From an uncultured Roseburia sp. (GTDB lineage: Bacteria > Bacillota > Clostridia > Lachnospirales > Lachnospiraceae): DNA of 64,000 nucleotides. Position 1 is the stretch's first letter; each line of letters starts with the position of its first letter. Of this stretch, positions 50,475 through 59,781 are shown piece after piece. The notes beneath the pieces are model-generated. The model was not told the origin of the DNA, searched no databases, and worked only from the letters and a program-made list of their open reading frames with translations. A program made the translations under genes and the position numbers. The DNA lies in assembly GCA_934309475.1 (NCBI GenBank), contig CAKRDK010000002.1:62001-126000 (forward strand), written 5' to 3'.

Positions 50475-52382
50475 TTAAATCTTTCTCCGGAGTGCCACAA
50501 AGAATGTCACAATCAACCCCAGAAATGCCACAATCCCGCCTGCATTCCCCAGATACATCCACTGCGACAGGTCGATGATACCGCCAAGCGATATCCCGTT
50601 TATCTTCGTAACCGTAAAGATTGCAAGCAAAATGCCGACAATTCCCTCCCCTGCAATCAGCCCGGAGGCGTAGAGCGTTCCGAGTCTGATGCGTTCTCTC
50701 TGCCCTTCACTTTCCTCGTTGCCTCCCCGGGTGGCTGCCCACTTTATCACACCGCCTGCCATCATCGGCACACTTAAGTGGATGGGAAGGTAGAGTCCGA
50801 CCGCAAACGGAAGCGATGGAATCTGCAAAATTTCAACTATAATTGCAAGTGCAACTCCGGCAAAAACCAGATTCCAGGGAAGGTTTCCTCCCATAACGCC
50901 CTCCACGACCATCTTCATCAATGTTGCCTGCGGTGCCGGCAGTTCTGCCGAGCCATATCCCCATGCAATGTGGAGCAGATAAAGCACACCGCCGATGGCG
51001 AGGGATGCCGCTGTGACGCCGATAAGCTCCCCAATCTGCTGTTTTTTCGGGGTCGCACCGATTAGATATCCGGTCTTTAAATCCTGGGACGTATCCCCTG
51101 CTAATGCAGAGATAATGCAGATGATGGAGCCTATTGTGATTGCCGCTGCCATTCCGCTCATTCCGGTATTTCCCACAGCTTTTAATAAATAGGTTGCTAT
51201 TAAAAGTGTCGCTATCGTCATTCCAGACACCGGATTATTAGAGCTTCCCACTAGCCCCACCATGCGTGAAGATACCGTGGAAAAAAAGAAGCCAAAGACC
51301 ACAACAATCAGTGCTCCGATAAAGTTGACCGGAACCACCGGGAGAAGCCACATCAAAAGCACCATGACGGCGATTCCAATCCACACTGTCCGCATGGAAA
51401 TATCACGGTTCAACCTGTTTTCTTCGCCTGCTTTTCCCTTTCCGTATCCTGCCACCGCCTGACGGAATGTCGTTATGATAAGCGGAAGCGATTTTATCAG
51501 GCTGATAATTCCGCCTGCTGCCACCGCTCCTGCCCCGACATAGCGGATATACGTCCGCCAGATTCCCCAGCTTCCGCTCTCTGCAAAAACTTCCGCAACG
51601 GTCGCATCCGCCGGGTATAAAAATGTATTTCCGCCAAACAGCACTATGAGCGGCATCAGCACAAACCAGGCTGTCACACCGCCTGCAAGCAAAAAGGAAG
51701 CCACTTTGATTCCGCAGATGTATCCGACGCCAAGCAATGCCGGCAGCACATCCGCCCCCACTCCGGCGCCTTTATAGCCCTTGAACTGATAATCCACCTC
51801 ACTCGGAAAAAGTTTCAATCCATCCGTCAAAAATTTATATCCTGCGGAGACTCCCAGCCCCGCAAAAACTGTGCCCGCTTCGTTTCCTCCTTTTTCCCCT
51901 GCCTTAAGCACCTCGGCACAAGCTTTTCCCTCCGGATATGGTATGGAATCGTGTTCTTTTACAATCAAAGCATTGCGCAGCGGTATCATAAACAGTACGC
52001 CAATGATACCACCTATCAGCGTAATCAATGTGATTTCCAATAAAGACGGACCCGCTTTCCCCTCTTCCTCTGCCCACATGAAAAGTGCCGGCAATGTAAA
52101 AATCGCTCCTGCCGCAACGGATTCTCCTGCAGAACCGATGGTCTGCACCATGTTATTTTCCAGAATTGATTCGCGGTGCAGCAGCACACGGATTACTCCC
52201 ATAGAAACAACAGCTGCCGGAATCGACGCGGAAACAGTCATTCCGACACGCAGTCCCAGATAAGCATTCGCTCCTCCGAAGATGAGCGCTAAAAGGATTC
52301 CTGTCACAATGGATGTTCCTGTCAATTCCGGCAGCTTTTTTTCTGCGGAAATATACGGTTTAAATTCTTTTTTCTGTTTCAT
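50475..52382 (-). CDS. OPT-family oligopeptide transporter
   Basis: This 635-residue protein has about 14 to 16 membrane segments. GANAYLGLRVGMTVSASIPAAVVSMGVIR opens it, GSAGESVAAGAIFTLPALF follows, and SIPYPEGKACAEVL with PALLGVGYICGIKVA are the OPT hallmarks (the NPG-like and KIPPR-like regions are modified in prokaryotic members). It imports short peptides, or possibly peptide-metal complexes. The membrane dipeptidase encoded 67 bases upstream on the same strand fits a peptide-uptake unit. AAAGGTAGAAGG precedes the ATG. It ends at the hairpin 50401-50442. Confidence 0.92.
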   Translation of the reverse strand: MKQKKEFKPYISAEKKLPELTGTSIVTGILLALIFGGANAYLGLRVGMTVSASIPAAVVSMGVIRVLLHRESILENNMVQTIGSAGESVAAGAIFTLPALFMWAEEEGKAGPSLLEITLITLIGGIIGVLFMIPLRNALIVKEHDSIPYPEGKACAEVLKAGEKGGNEAGTVFAGLGVSAGYKFLTDGLKLFPSEVDYQFKGYKGAGVGADVLPALLGVGYICGIKVASFLLAGGVTAWFVLMPLIVLFGGNTFLYPADATVAEVFAESGSWGIWRTYIRYVGAGAVAAGGIISLIKSLPLIITTFRQAVAGYGKGKAGEENRLNRDISMRTVWIGIAVMVLLMWLLPVVPVNFIGALIVVVFGFFFSTVSSRMVGLVGSSNNPVSGMTIATLLIATYLLKAVGNTGMSGMAAAITIGSIICIISALAGDTSQDLKTGYLIGATPKKQQIGELIGVTAASLAIGGVLYLLHIAWGYGSAELPAPQATLMKMVVEGVMGGNLPWNLVFAGVALAIIVEILQIPSLPFAVGLYLPIHLSVPMMAGGVIKWAATRGGNEESEGQRERIRLGTLYASGLIAGEGIVGILLAIFTVTKINGISLGGIIDLSQWMYLGNAGGIVAFLGLIVTFFVALRRKI

Positions 52383-52449
52383 AATCTACCAAGCCTTCTA
52401 CCTTTTTTCTTTCTAAGACTTAGCATTTCCATTTCCATGAAAAATATTC

Positions 52450-53430
52450 CTATTTCATCACTTCTCTGATTACACGTTCCACATTGCGGTATGCCAGCTT
52501 TTCCAGAAAACTTTCCTTGAAGCCGCGGTGCTGTAATTCTTCCCAGAGGAGATGCAGATATGTGCAGTCCCTGATTTCAAATGTTCCCTCGATTCCGTCA
52601 AAATCGGTTCCGATTGCAACGCAGTCCTCGCCTCCAATCTGCCTTAAATGTTCCACATGGTTGCAGAGGGTCTGTACCCTGCTTGTTGTGTCGTTCGCAT
52701 TTTTGTTTACAAATGTAGGTTCAAGATTGATGCCGATGACTCCGCCCTTTTGTGCCAGAAGTTTTATCATCTCATCGGTCAGATTTCTCGTAGCAGGCGC
52801 TAATGCACGGCAGTTCGAATGAGATGCCACAAATGGCTTCTTTGAAAGCTCTGCCACATCATAAAAACCTCCGTCCGACAAATGCGACACATCGATGATC
52901 ATGCCCAGCTCGTTCATGTAGGAGATGGCTTCCTTTCCAAAATCGGTAAGTCCCTGACTCATTTTCCCGGCATCCTTTGCATGATTCATTCCAAAACAGT
53001 TAGCATCATTCCATGTGAGGGTCATCAGCCCTACTCCCATGTCATGATATTTTTTCAGATTCTCCATGTTTCCATTGACAAGTGCACCGTTTTCAATCGT
53101 AAGAAATGCAGAAATTTTCCCTGCTTTGCGGTTGCTCTCATACTGTGCAAAATTGTGCGCCGGTGCAATCAAATCCGAATATGTCTCCATCGTATTCTGA
53201 TAGACTGCATACATTTGCATCATCAGTTCTTCCGGTTCCGGCATTGTCTCTAACCCGAACCACTCCGACTCCTCCCGCTGTGGCAGAAACATTGCAAAAA
53301 ACTGCGCCGCCGCCCCTGCCTCTTGTAATCTTTTTACGTCTACCATCGTATTGTCTAAGGTATAGACGGTCTCTTTTTTCTGCGCCAGCGCCATCGCTAA
53401 CGTATCACAATGCATGTCAATATAATTCAT
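52450..53430 (-). CDS. Membrane dipeptidase, peptidase M19 family
   Basis: This 326-residue protein has the zinc-binding renal-dipeptidase signature: YIDMHCDTL (HxD metal pair), ENGALV (bridging Glu region), GMIIDVSHLSDGGFYDV, FVASHSNCRALAP (metal His) and VAIGTDFDGIEGTF. It cleaves dipeptides, often with a D-residue at the second position. No signal peptide is visible, so a cytoplasmic role on imported dipeptides is likely. Located before the OPT transporter gene. AAGGAGCC precedes the ATG. The stop of the decayed exported-protein gene is 9 bases upstream. Confidence 0.93.
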   Translation of the reverse strand: MNYIDMHCDTLAMALAQKKETVYTLDNTMVDVKRLQEAGAAAQFFAMFLPQREESEWFGLETMPEPEELMMQMYAVYQNTMETYSDLIAPAHNFAQYESNRKAGKISAFLTIENGALVNGNMENLKKYHDMGVGLMTLTWNDANCFGMNHAKDAGKMSQGLTDFGKEAISYMNELGMIIDVSHLSDGGFYDVAELSKKPFVASHSNCRALAPATRNLTDEMIKLLAQKGGVIGINLEPTFVNKNANDTTSRVQTLCNHVEHLRQIGGEDCVAIGTDFDGIEGTFEIRDCTYLHLLWEELQHRGFKESFLEKLAYRNVERVIREVMK

Positions 53431-53439
53431 TTTGGCTCC

Positions 53440-53804
53440 TTATTCTGCTCCGAACAGTTTTAACAGCTTCTGCCAGAAACTGCTGCCTGATGTCTCGGTC
53501 TGTACTGTCTCTTCCGGCTCTGCTTTCTCAATTGCCGCTGTCTGAATCACAAACTGAACGGATTCCACATTTTTATTTTTATCGGAAACGAAGGACACGA
53601 CATCTACTCCGCTTCCGGAGATGGAATCAATCATCGTGTCGATGGAATCTTCGACCTGTGTATCCATATCCGATGTCTTTTCATAAAACTCTTCCGTTCC
53701 ATCCGATAATGTAACAGTTCCATTATACAATGTTTCCATTCCGGCATACAAGTCTGCCGCACGGCTGCCATTGTGCCTGCTAAAATTCTATTTCTATTTG
53801 CCAT
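53440..53804 (-). pseudogene. Remnant of an exported protein gene that accompanies MMPL exporters
   Basis: The first 15 codons are intact: an ATG at 53804 after GAAGGAAAA reads MANRNRILAGTMAAV, a signal-peptide start. Then the frame breaks and resumes one base off at ADLYAGMETLYNGTV and runs to DGTEEFYEKTSDMDTQ, then VDVVSFVSDKNKNVESVQFVIQTAA, GSSFWQKLLKLFG and stop at 53440. The middle of the protein (signal peptide end and several hundred residues of coiled-coil repeats in relatives I remember) is gone. The C-terminal 103 codons remain an open frame that could be miscalled as a gene. Confidence 0.6.
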
Positions 53805-53828
53805 CGTTTTTTCCTTCTATCTCTCTTT

Positions 53829-54105
53829 CTACTTTTTCTTCTTTACAATCAGCCGGTCAAACATGTACAACATTCCCGGCAGAACAAACAATACGATAAT
53901 CAGGAAACAATACAGAATAGACTACGGAAACGGCAAGCTTTAAAATATTTCCCGCTGCTTTGGTGAAAAAGGAATTTTCTCCAAAAATTAGGTTCGCTCC
54001 TGCATTGATGACGATTGCCACACCAAGTCCCGCCATGACAATCACCGGTTCAAACCATGAGATTGCATTAACTGCCGAACTCTTCATCCATCGAATCCTA
54101 TAACG
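53829..54105 (-). pseudogene. Remnant of an MMPL/RND-superfamily exporter gene
   Basis: Frame one reads SWFEPVIVMAGLGVAIVINAGANLIFG, then ENSFFTKAAGNILKLAVS, which is an internal MMPL membrane segment pair. After about VYS the frame shifts, and LYCFLIIVLFVLPGMLYMFDRLIV followed by lysines and TAG (53829-53831) gives the very C-terminal helix of an MMPL half. So the sequence between has been deleted and a frameshift is left. No start codon or N-terminus is present. It ends 25 bases before the start of the exported-protein remnant, the order of the intact pair. Confidence 0.65.
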
Positions 54106-54106
54106 T

Positions 54107-54150
54107 AAAAGGGCGCCCGGTCATGTCTCCATGGACCAGGCGCCCTTTTT
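54107..54150. terminator. Terminator of glycogen phosphorylase gene
   Basis: AAAAGGGCGCC and GGCGCCCTTTTT pair, extended by GGTC/GACC with loop ATGTCTCCATG, and T5/T4 on both strands. Confidence 0.9.
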
Positions 54151-54170
54151 GTGTAAGCACTTACTCTATT

Positions 54171-56423
54171 TTACAGATGCCAGATATCGTCGTTGTACTG
54201 CGCGATTGTTCTGTCGGATGAGAAGAATCCTGCTTTGCTGATGTTGATTAACATCTTCTTAGCCCATGCCATACGATCTTCGTAATCAGCGTAGATACGT
54301 TCTTTTGTTGCAACGTATTCTTCGAAGTCTGGTAATGTCATGAACCAGTCTTTGTTTAATAATTCGTTGTAGAGACGCTCTAAGTTCTCTTTGCATCCGA
54401 TTGCCATTAACTCATCACTTACGATGAAGTCGATTGCTTTCTTGATGTTTTCGTCGTTCTCATAGTATTTTCTGGAAACGTAATCAGCTTTTGCGTAGTG
54501 TTCGATAACTGCTTCAGAAGATTCTCCGAAGATATAGATGTTATCGTCACCTACAAAATCATGCATTTCTACGTTTGCTCCATCCATGGTTCCGATTGCA
54601 ACGGCACCGTTTAACATGAACTTCATGTTAGAGGTACCGGATGCCTCTTTGGAAGCAAGGGAAATCTGCTCATGGATATCTGCTGCTGGGATTAATTTCT
54701 CAGCTAATGTTACATTGTAGTTTTCTACCATAACAACTTTTAAGTATGGAGAAACTTCTGGGTCTTTGCTGATGAGTTCCTGTAAGCAAAGGATTAAATG
54801 AATGATATCTTTTGCAATGATGTAAGCAGGAGCTGCTTTTGCACCAAATAATACAGTGATTGGTCTTGCAGGTTTCTTACCAGCTTTGATTTCAAAATAT
54901 TTATGAATCACATAGAGAGCATTCATCTGCTGTCTCTTGTACTCATGAAGTCTCTTAATCTGGATATCGTAGATAGAATTCTCATCTAATTCGATGCCCT
55001 GTGTTTTTGCAAGGTAATTCTTTAATTCTGCTTTCTTTCCAGCTTTTACATCTACTAATCTCTGAAGTACAGCTTCGTCATCCACGAACTGTCCTAATTT
55101 TTCTAATTCTGTCGCATCTTTCTTGAATCCAGGTCCAATTAAAGATTCGAAGAACTGTGTTAATTCTGGGTTGCAGTGTAATAACCAACGACGGAATGTG
55201 ATACCGTTTGTCTTGTTGTTGAACTTCTCTGGATAAATCTTGTAGAAGTTGTTCAACTCTGTATCTTTTAAGATTTCTGTATGAAGGTATGCAACACCGT
55301 TTACGCTGTATCCGTAGTGGATATCCATGTGTGCCATGTGTACACGGTTTTCATCATCGATAATTGCAACAGACTTGTCATCAAATTTCTTTACAACACG
55401 GCTGTTTAATTCGTAGATGATTGGAAGTAACTGAGGTACTGCCTTCTCTAAGAAGCTGATTGGCCATTTTTCCAAAGCTTCTGCTAAGATTGTGTGGTTT
55501 GTGTATGCGCATGTCTTCGTTACGATTTCGATTGCTTCATCCATAAGGATTCCACGTTCCATTAATAAACGGATTAATTCTGGAATAACCATACTTGGAT
55601 GTGTATCATTAATCTGGATAACTGCATATTCATGTAAATCATGTAAGTTAGATCCTCTTGCAATTGCTTCATCAATGATGAGTCTTGCAGCGTTGCTTAC
55701 CATGAAGTACTGCTGATATACACGTAAGATACGTCCTGCATCATCAGAATCATCTGGATATAAGAAAAGTGTTAAGTTCTTTGCAATGTTTTCTTTATCG
55801 AAATCGATTCCGTCTCCAACTAATCCTTCGTCAACTGTCTCAACGTCGAATAAGTGAAGTTTTGTTGTACGGTTATCATAACCAGTTACATCGATATCAT
55901 ATAATCTGGACTGTAATGTGAATCCACCAAACTGGATTGGGTAAGTAACGTCTGTCTTTGTTAACCAGCTTTCTTTTTCAATCCATGGGTTTGGTGTCTC
56001 ATGCTGAAGATTGTTCTCAAATACCTGTTTGAATAATCCGTAATGGTAGTTAAGACCAACACCGTCACCGTTTAATCCAAGAGTTGCGATAGAATCAAGG
56101 AAACATGCAGCAAGACGTCCAAGTCCACCATTTCCTAAAGATGGTTCTGGCTCAACCTCTTCGATTTCACATAAGTTCTTTCCGTTTTCAGCAAGAAGCT
56201 TTTTCACGTCATCGTAGATTCCTAAGTTAATTAAGTTGTTGGATAATAACTTACCAATTAAGAACTCTGCGGAAATGTAGTATAATTTACGTTTTCCTTC
56301 GTTGCTCTCTTTTGTCTTTGCCATTCCTTTTGTCATTTCAAGTAAAGCAAAGTAGATTTCTTCGTTTGTACAATCTGCGATACTTTTGTTGTATCTGTTG
56401 GTTACGATTTCCTGTAACTTCAT
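54171..56423 (-). CDS. glgP: Glycogen/alpha-glucan phosphorylase
   Basis: This 750-residue GT35 enzyme releases glucose-1-phosphate from glycogen or maltodextrin. [23 protein letters not shown] and [15 protein letters not shown] form the N-terminal region, [21 protein letters not shown] [19 protein letters not shown] the glucan site, [18 protein letters not shown] the nucleotide/phosphate region, and [27 protein letters not shown] holds the PLP lysine. It is shorter than E. coli enzymes (about 800), as common in Clostridia. TTTTGGAGGGAATC precedes the ATG. Divergent from an AraC-family gene, with a palindrome in between. Confidence 0.96.
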   Translation of the reverse strand: MKLQEIVTNRYNKSIADCTNEEIYFALLEMTKGMAKTKESNEGKRKLYYISAEFLIGKLLSNNLINLGIYDDVKKLLAENGKNLCEIEEVEPEPSLGNGGLGRLAACFLDSIATLGLNGDGVGLNYHYGLFKQVFENNLQHETPNPWIEKESWLTKTDVTYPIQFGGFTLQSRLYDIDVTGYDNRTTKLHLFDVETVDEGLVGDGIDFDKENIAKNLTLFLYPDDSDDAGRILRVYQQYFMVSNAARLIIDEAIARGSNLHDLHEYAVIQINDTHPSMVIPELIRLLMERGILMDEAIEIVTKTCAYTNHTILAEALEKWPISFLEKAVPQLLPIIYELNSRVVKKFDDKSVAIIDDENRVHMAHMDIHYGYSVNGVAYLHTEILKDTELNNFYKIYPEKFNNKTNGITFRRWLLHCNPELTQFFESLIGPGFKKDATELEKLGQFVDDEAVLQRLVDVKAGKKAELKNYLAKTQGIELDENSIYDIQIKRLHEYKRQQMNALYVIHKYFEIKAGKKPARPITVLFGAKAAPAYIIAKDIIHLILCLQELISKDPEVSPYLKVVMVENYNVTLAEKLIPAADIHEQISLASKEASGTSNMKFMLNGAVAIGTMDGANVEMHDFVGDDNIYIFGESSEAVIEHYAKADYVSRKYYENDENIKKAIDFIVSDELMAIGCKENLERLYNELLNKDWFMTLPDFEEYVATKERIYADYEDRMAWAKKMLINISKAGFFSSDRTIAQYNDDIWHL

Positions 56424-56471
56424 AAAAGATTCCCTCCAAAAAATTTAATCTGTGTTTTCGTGATTTTTCGT

Positions 56472-56499
56472 ATTACATGTAATTTGTAACTTTATTATA
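56472..56499 (-). promoter_or_regulatory. glgP promoter -10 box and palindrome in the glgP-AraC spacer
   Basis: TATAAT on the minus strand (56494-56499) with no strong -35. Downstream of it ATTACATGTAAT (56472-56483) is a perfect palindrome that would sit in the early transcribed region, as an operator. Confidence 0.4.
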
Positions 56500-56520
56500 T
56501 GCACATTTTTGATGTTTTTC

Positions 56521-56550
56521 TTGTAATATTTATATCAAAAGTGGTACAAT
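56521..56550 (+). promoter_or_regulatory. Promoter of the AraC-family gene
   Basis: TTGTAA (56521-56526), 18 bases, TACAAT (56545-56550), only six bases before the ATG at 56557. This makes a leaderless transcript likely. Confidence 0.55.
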
Positions 56551-56556
56551 CCTATC

Positions 56557-57438
56557 ATGAATATATTAGAATATGAAAATTACCAGGAAAAAATTAAACA
56601 TGGAAATCCTCTTTTCCCTTATATCACGTATCTTTGCTCCATACCGTTAGACTTTCCGTATGTTCCGGTTCACTGGCACGATGAAATCGAAATTATCTAC
56701 ATAAAAAAGGGAAAGGGCATTATCACGGCGGACTTAAAAGAGCATCCTGTCAGTGCCGGAACACTCGCACTGATTCTTCCGGGACAGCTTCATTCCATTG
56801 CACAGTTAGAGAATGAATCCATGGAGTACGAAAATATCATTTTTCATCCAAACATTCTTCTCTCCAAGAAAACCGATTCGTGCAATACCGATTATATCGA
56901 ACCGCTGCTTCACGGCAATGTCGCAGTTCCGATGCTCTACCGGCCCGAAGATCCTTATTATAAGGAAATTGCCGCCTGCATCGATGCAAATGATGAAATC
57001 AGCAAGACGAACCCACCTGGATACCAGCTTTTTATCAAAAGCCAGCTCTATCTTCTTTTCTTCCTGCTGTTTAACAAATGCAGCTTAAAAGAGATTCCAA
57101 AGAAGGACTATAAGTCTCTCGAAAAAATGAAATTGATTTTAAAATATGTAGAAAATAATTATATGAATAAGATTACGATTGAAGATATGGCGACAGAGGT
57201 TGGCTTAAGCAAGTCGCATTTCATGAAATATTTCAAGCAGACCATGGGGGCTTCCTTCATTGATTATCTGAATGAATACCGGCTGACCATGGCATCGCGA
57301 CTGCTGCTCTCCTCTGAATCTTCCATCTTAGATATTGCCGCTGAAGTAGGATTTGACAATCTTTCCTACTTCAACCGCATTTTTAAAAAAAGATTTGAGC
57401 TGACTCCAAGTGCTTACCGCAAAAAATATACGGCTTAA
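56557..57438 (+). CDS. AraC-family transcriptional regulator with cupin sensor domain
   Basis: This 293-residue protein has an N-terminal cupin (about 25-110; VPVHWHDEIEIIYIKKGKGIITADLKEHPVSAGTLALILPGQLHSI) and a C-terminal pair of helix-turn-helices (about 190-290; ITIEDMATEVGLSKSHFMKYFKQTMGASFIDYLNEYRLTMASRLLLSS; ILDIAAEVGFDNLSYFNRIFKKRFELTPSAYRKKY). Such proteins activate genes for sugar or glycan use. It is divergent from glgP, which may be a target (inference). No Shine-Dalgarno stands before the ATG and no alternative in-frame start exists near; see the leaderless finding. Confidence 0.93.
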   Translation: MNILEYENYQEKIKHGNPLFPYITYLCSIPLDFPYVPVHWHDEIEIIYIKKGKGIITADLKEHPVSAGTLALILPGQLHSIAQLENESMEYENIIFHPNILLSKKTDSCNTDYIEPLLHGNVAVPMLYRPEDPYYKEIAACIDANDEISKTNPPGYQLFIKSQLYLLFFLLFNKCSLKEIPKKDYKSLEKMKLILKYVENNYMNKITIEDMATEVGLSKSHFMKYFKQTMGASFIDYLNEYRLTMASRLLLSSESSILDIAAEVGFDNLSYFNRIFKKRFELTPSAYRKKYTA

Positions 57439-58683
57439 TTACAGCTTTCCGTACAGTTCCATCGGCACATATGCCTGCACATAGATACCGTCTGCCTGAT
57501 ACTCTTCCTTTAATAATTCGCCCTGTTTGCGAATCTGCTGAATGATTCCGGCATTCTGATATGGAATGACTCGTTCTAACAGAATCTTGTTCTCGCGCAA
57601 AAGTTCGCAGAGCAGTTCTTTTACCTCATCTAAGCCCTGCCCTTTTACGGCAGAGATGCTTAGCATATGATCCGCGCGGAAATCTCTAAACGGCTCCTGC
57701 TCTGTCACTTTGTCCTGCTTATTAAACAGGGTGATAATCGGCTTGTCCTTGACCTCGAGGTTGTGCAGTGTCTCGTATACAATATGCATCTGCTTTTCGC
57801 GCTGCGGGTTCGACGCATCTACCACATGAATGATATAATCTGCATATTTTGCTTCCTCAAGGGTACTGCGGAATGCCTCAATCAGATGATGCGGCAGTTT
57901 GCGGATAAATCCGACCGTATCAGTGAGCAAAATCTCCTGCTGCCCCGGCAATTCGAGTATGCGAGTAGTTGGGTCTAAGGTCGCAAACAATTTATCTTCT
58001 TCTAACACACCGGCATCCGTCATCCGGTTAAGCAGTGTTGATTTTCCTGCGTTGGTATAACCTACAATTGCAGCCACCGGAATGTGGTTGCGCTCACGCT
58101 GCGCCCTCGTGATATCGCGGTGCTGTCTCACTTCTTTTAACTCACGGTTTAACTGTGCGATTCTATCTTTTATCAGACGTCTATCCATCTCTAACTTCTT
58201 CTCACCGGGACCTCTCGTTCCGATTCCACCGCCCAGACGTGACATGGAACGTCCAAGTCCCGCCAGACGTCCAAGCCGGTACTTTAACTGTGCCAGCTCA
58301 ACCTGAATCTTACCTTCGCTTGTCGTTGCCCTTGCCGCAAAAATATCCAAAATAATAAGCGTTCGATCCATTACTTTTATATCCAGTAAATCCTCTAAAT
58401 TACGAAGCTGTGCCGGTGAAAGTTCATCATCACAGACAATTCCCGTCGCCCCGGTTTCCTCTATCAACAGACGGATTTCCTGCACTTTTCCGGTTCCGAC
58501 ATAGGTGCCCGGATGTATGAGTTCTCTTTTTTGAATCAATGTGCCGACCACGACCGCACCTGCTGTTTTCACCAGTTCGGCAAGCTCTGCCACGGAATCC
58601 TCCGCATCGTCTCCGTCCTGCTCGCTGACACCGACTAATATTACTTTTTCTTCCACATCTTCTACTTTAAATGTCTCTGCCAT
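57439..58683 (-). CDS. hflX: Ribosome-associated GTPase HflX
   Basis: This is 414 residues from the ATG at 58683; GGAG lies six bases before it, and the ATG four codons earlier overlaps that site. The HflX N-domain has LVKTAGAVVVGTLIQKRELIHPGTYVGTGKVQEI and DDELSPAQLRNLEDLLDIKVMDRTLIILDIFAARATTSEGK; GRSMSRLGGGIGTRGPGE with MDRRLIKDRIAQLNRELKEV form the helical linker. The G domain has GYTNAGKST, LDPTTR, DTVGFI and NKQD. It splits stalled 70S ribosomes, especially after heat shock. The gene converges on the AraC gene with no spacer. Confidence 0.95.
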   Translation of the reverse strand: MAETFKVEDVEEKVILVGVSEQDGDDAEDSVAELAELVKTAGAVVVGTLIQKRELIHPGTYVGTGKVQEIRLLIEETGATGIVCDDELSPAQLRNLEDLLDIKVMDRTLIILDIFAARATTSEGKIQVELAQLKYRLGRLAGLGRSMSRLGGGIGTRGPGEKKLEMDRRLIKDRIAQLNRELKEVRQHRDITRAQRERNHIPVAAIVGYTNAGKSTLLNRMTDAGVLEEDKLFATLDPTTRILELPGQQEILLTDTVGFIRKLPHHLIEAFRSTLEEAKYADYIIHVVDASNPQREKQMHIVYETLHNLEVKDKPIITLFNKQDKVTEQEPFRDFRADHMLSISAVKGQGLDEVKELLCELLRENKILLERVIPYQNAGIIQQIRKQGELLKEEYQADGIYVQAYVPMELYGKL

Positions 58684-58739
58684 CCTAATCTCCATTTCTC
58701 ACGATTTCTTTTCACGCCATGTTCCAGCGCTTTCCACTT

Positions 58740-59708
58740 CTATCTTGTGCACAGAAAAATATACTCTCTCTGCGCATCTTCATCATCCGGATAGTCCTCT
58801 AAATACTGTTCCATCGTCGTTTTTGCAGAAGAAAAATCTCCGCTCTTCTCATAAGCAATGACAAGATTCTGCAGTAATTCCCGCTCATTGGTCACTTCTT
58901 CCATCGCAATTCCCGACTGAAAATATTCAATCGCACCCTGATAATTTTCCTGGCTCATCTCTGCCATTCCAAGTGCATACATCACTTCCGAATCTGCATC
59001 GCCAGAGTCTAAATATGTCTCATAATAGGAAGCTGCCGTCTCTGCATCGTCCTGCGCCTCGTAAAGTTTTGCAAGATAAAGATTTGCCTCCACGGACTTT
59101 TTATCTAACGCTGTTTTTAGTTCTGTTTCTGCATTCTCATAATCGGACAGCATCAGATAAATTCTACCTTTCCAGAGATGCGCATTGGCGGAATCCCCTT
59201 TGAGTTCCAGCGCCTGATTCAGGTAATCGGACGCTTCCGCTGTCATGCCTGCACCATTTAACTGCTCATATACATTGACGTAAAGCTCATAATCTTCACT
59301 GTTATTGGTCACAGCACTGTTAAAATCTGCCTGTGCCGCCGCCGTATCCCCTAACACCAGATACAAACTTCCTCTTAAATAAAAAGCATCCGCATTGTCC
59401 TCATCATAGTCTAATATGGAGCTGTACGTTGCAATTGCACCGTCGGTATCCCCGTTTGCATACTGGGCTGCCGCCTTATAGTAACAGATGTCGATTTCCT
59501 CGTCCCCGATTTTTCCGATTTTCTGGCTCAGGGCACTGTCAAATGCGCTGATTGCGCCTTCGTAGTCTTTTGCCTCCATGCAGTTAATCCCAATCTGACG
59601 GTAGGCATCCTCATTCTCCTGCTTTTCATTCGTACAACCTGTTAAGGCTGCCACTAAAACAGCGGCAGCCAAAATATATGTGAATTTCTTTGTTCTTTTA
59701 TCTGTCAT
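58740..59708 (-). CDS. TPR-repeat lipoprotein
   Basis: This is 322 residues from the ATG at 59708 (MTDKRTKKFTYILAAAVLVAALTGC), with AAAGGATTG nine bases upstream. Lipobox LTGC at about residues 22-25, then at least six tetratricopeptide repeats, for example IGINCMEAKDYEGAISAFDSAL, ADAFYLRGSLYLVLGDTAAAQADF, ANAHLWKGRIYLMLSDYENAETELK and EVMYALGMAEMSQENYQGAIEYF. It is a cell-surface scaffold for protein contacts with no enzyme motif. It starts 74 bases after clpB on the same strand. Confidence 0.9.
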   Translation of the reverse strand: MTDKRTKKFTYILAAAVLVAALTGCTNEKQENEDAYRQIGINCMEAKDYEGAISAFDSALSQKIGKIGDEEIDICYYKAAAQYANGDTDGAIATYSSILDYDEDNADAFYLRGSLYLVLGDTAAAQADFNSAVTNNSEDYELYVNVYEQLNGAGMTAEASDYLNQALELKGDSANAHLWKGRIYLMLSDYENAETELKTALDKKSVEANLYLAKLYEAQDDAETAASYYETYLDSGDADSEVMYALGMAEMSQENYQGAIEYFQSGIAMEEVTNERELLQNLVIAYEKSGDFSSAKTTMEQYLEDYPDDEDAQREYIFLCTR

Positions 59709-59781
59709 TTCTATCAATCCTTTCCGCATATCTTTTCACAGTATAACAAATCTATGCGAAAAAAGGAATTGTTTTTCGGTA

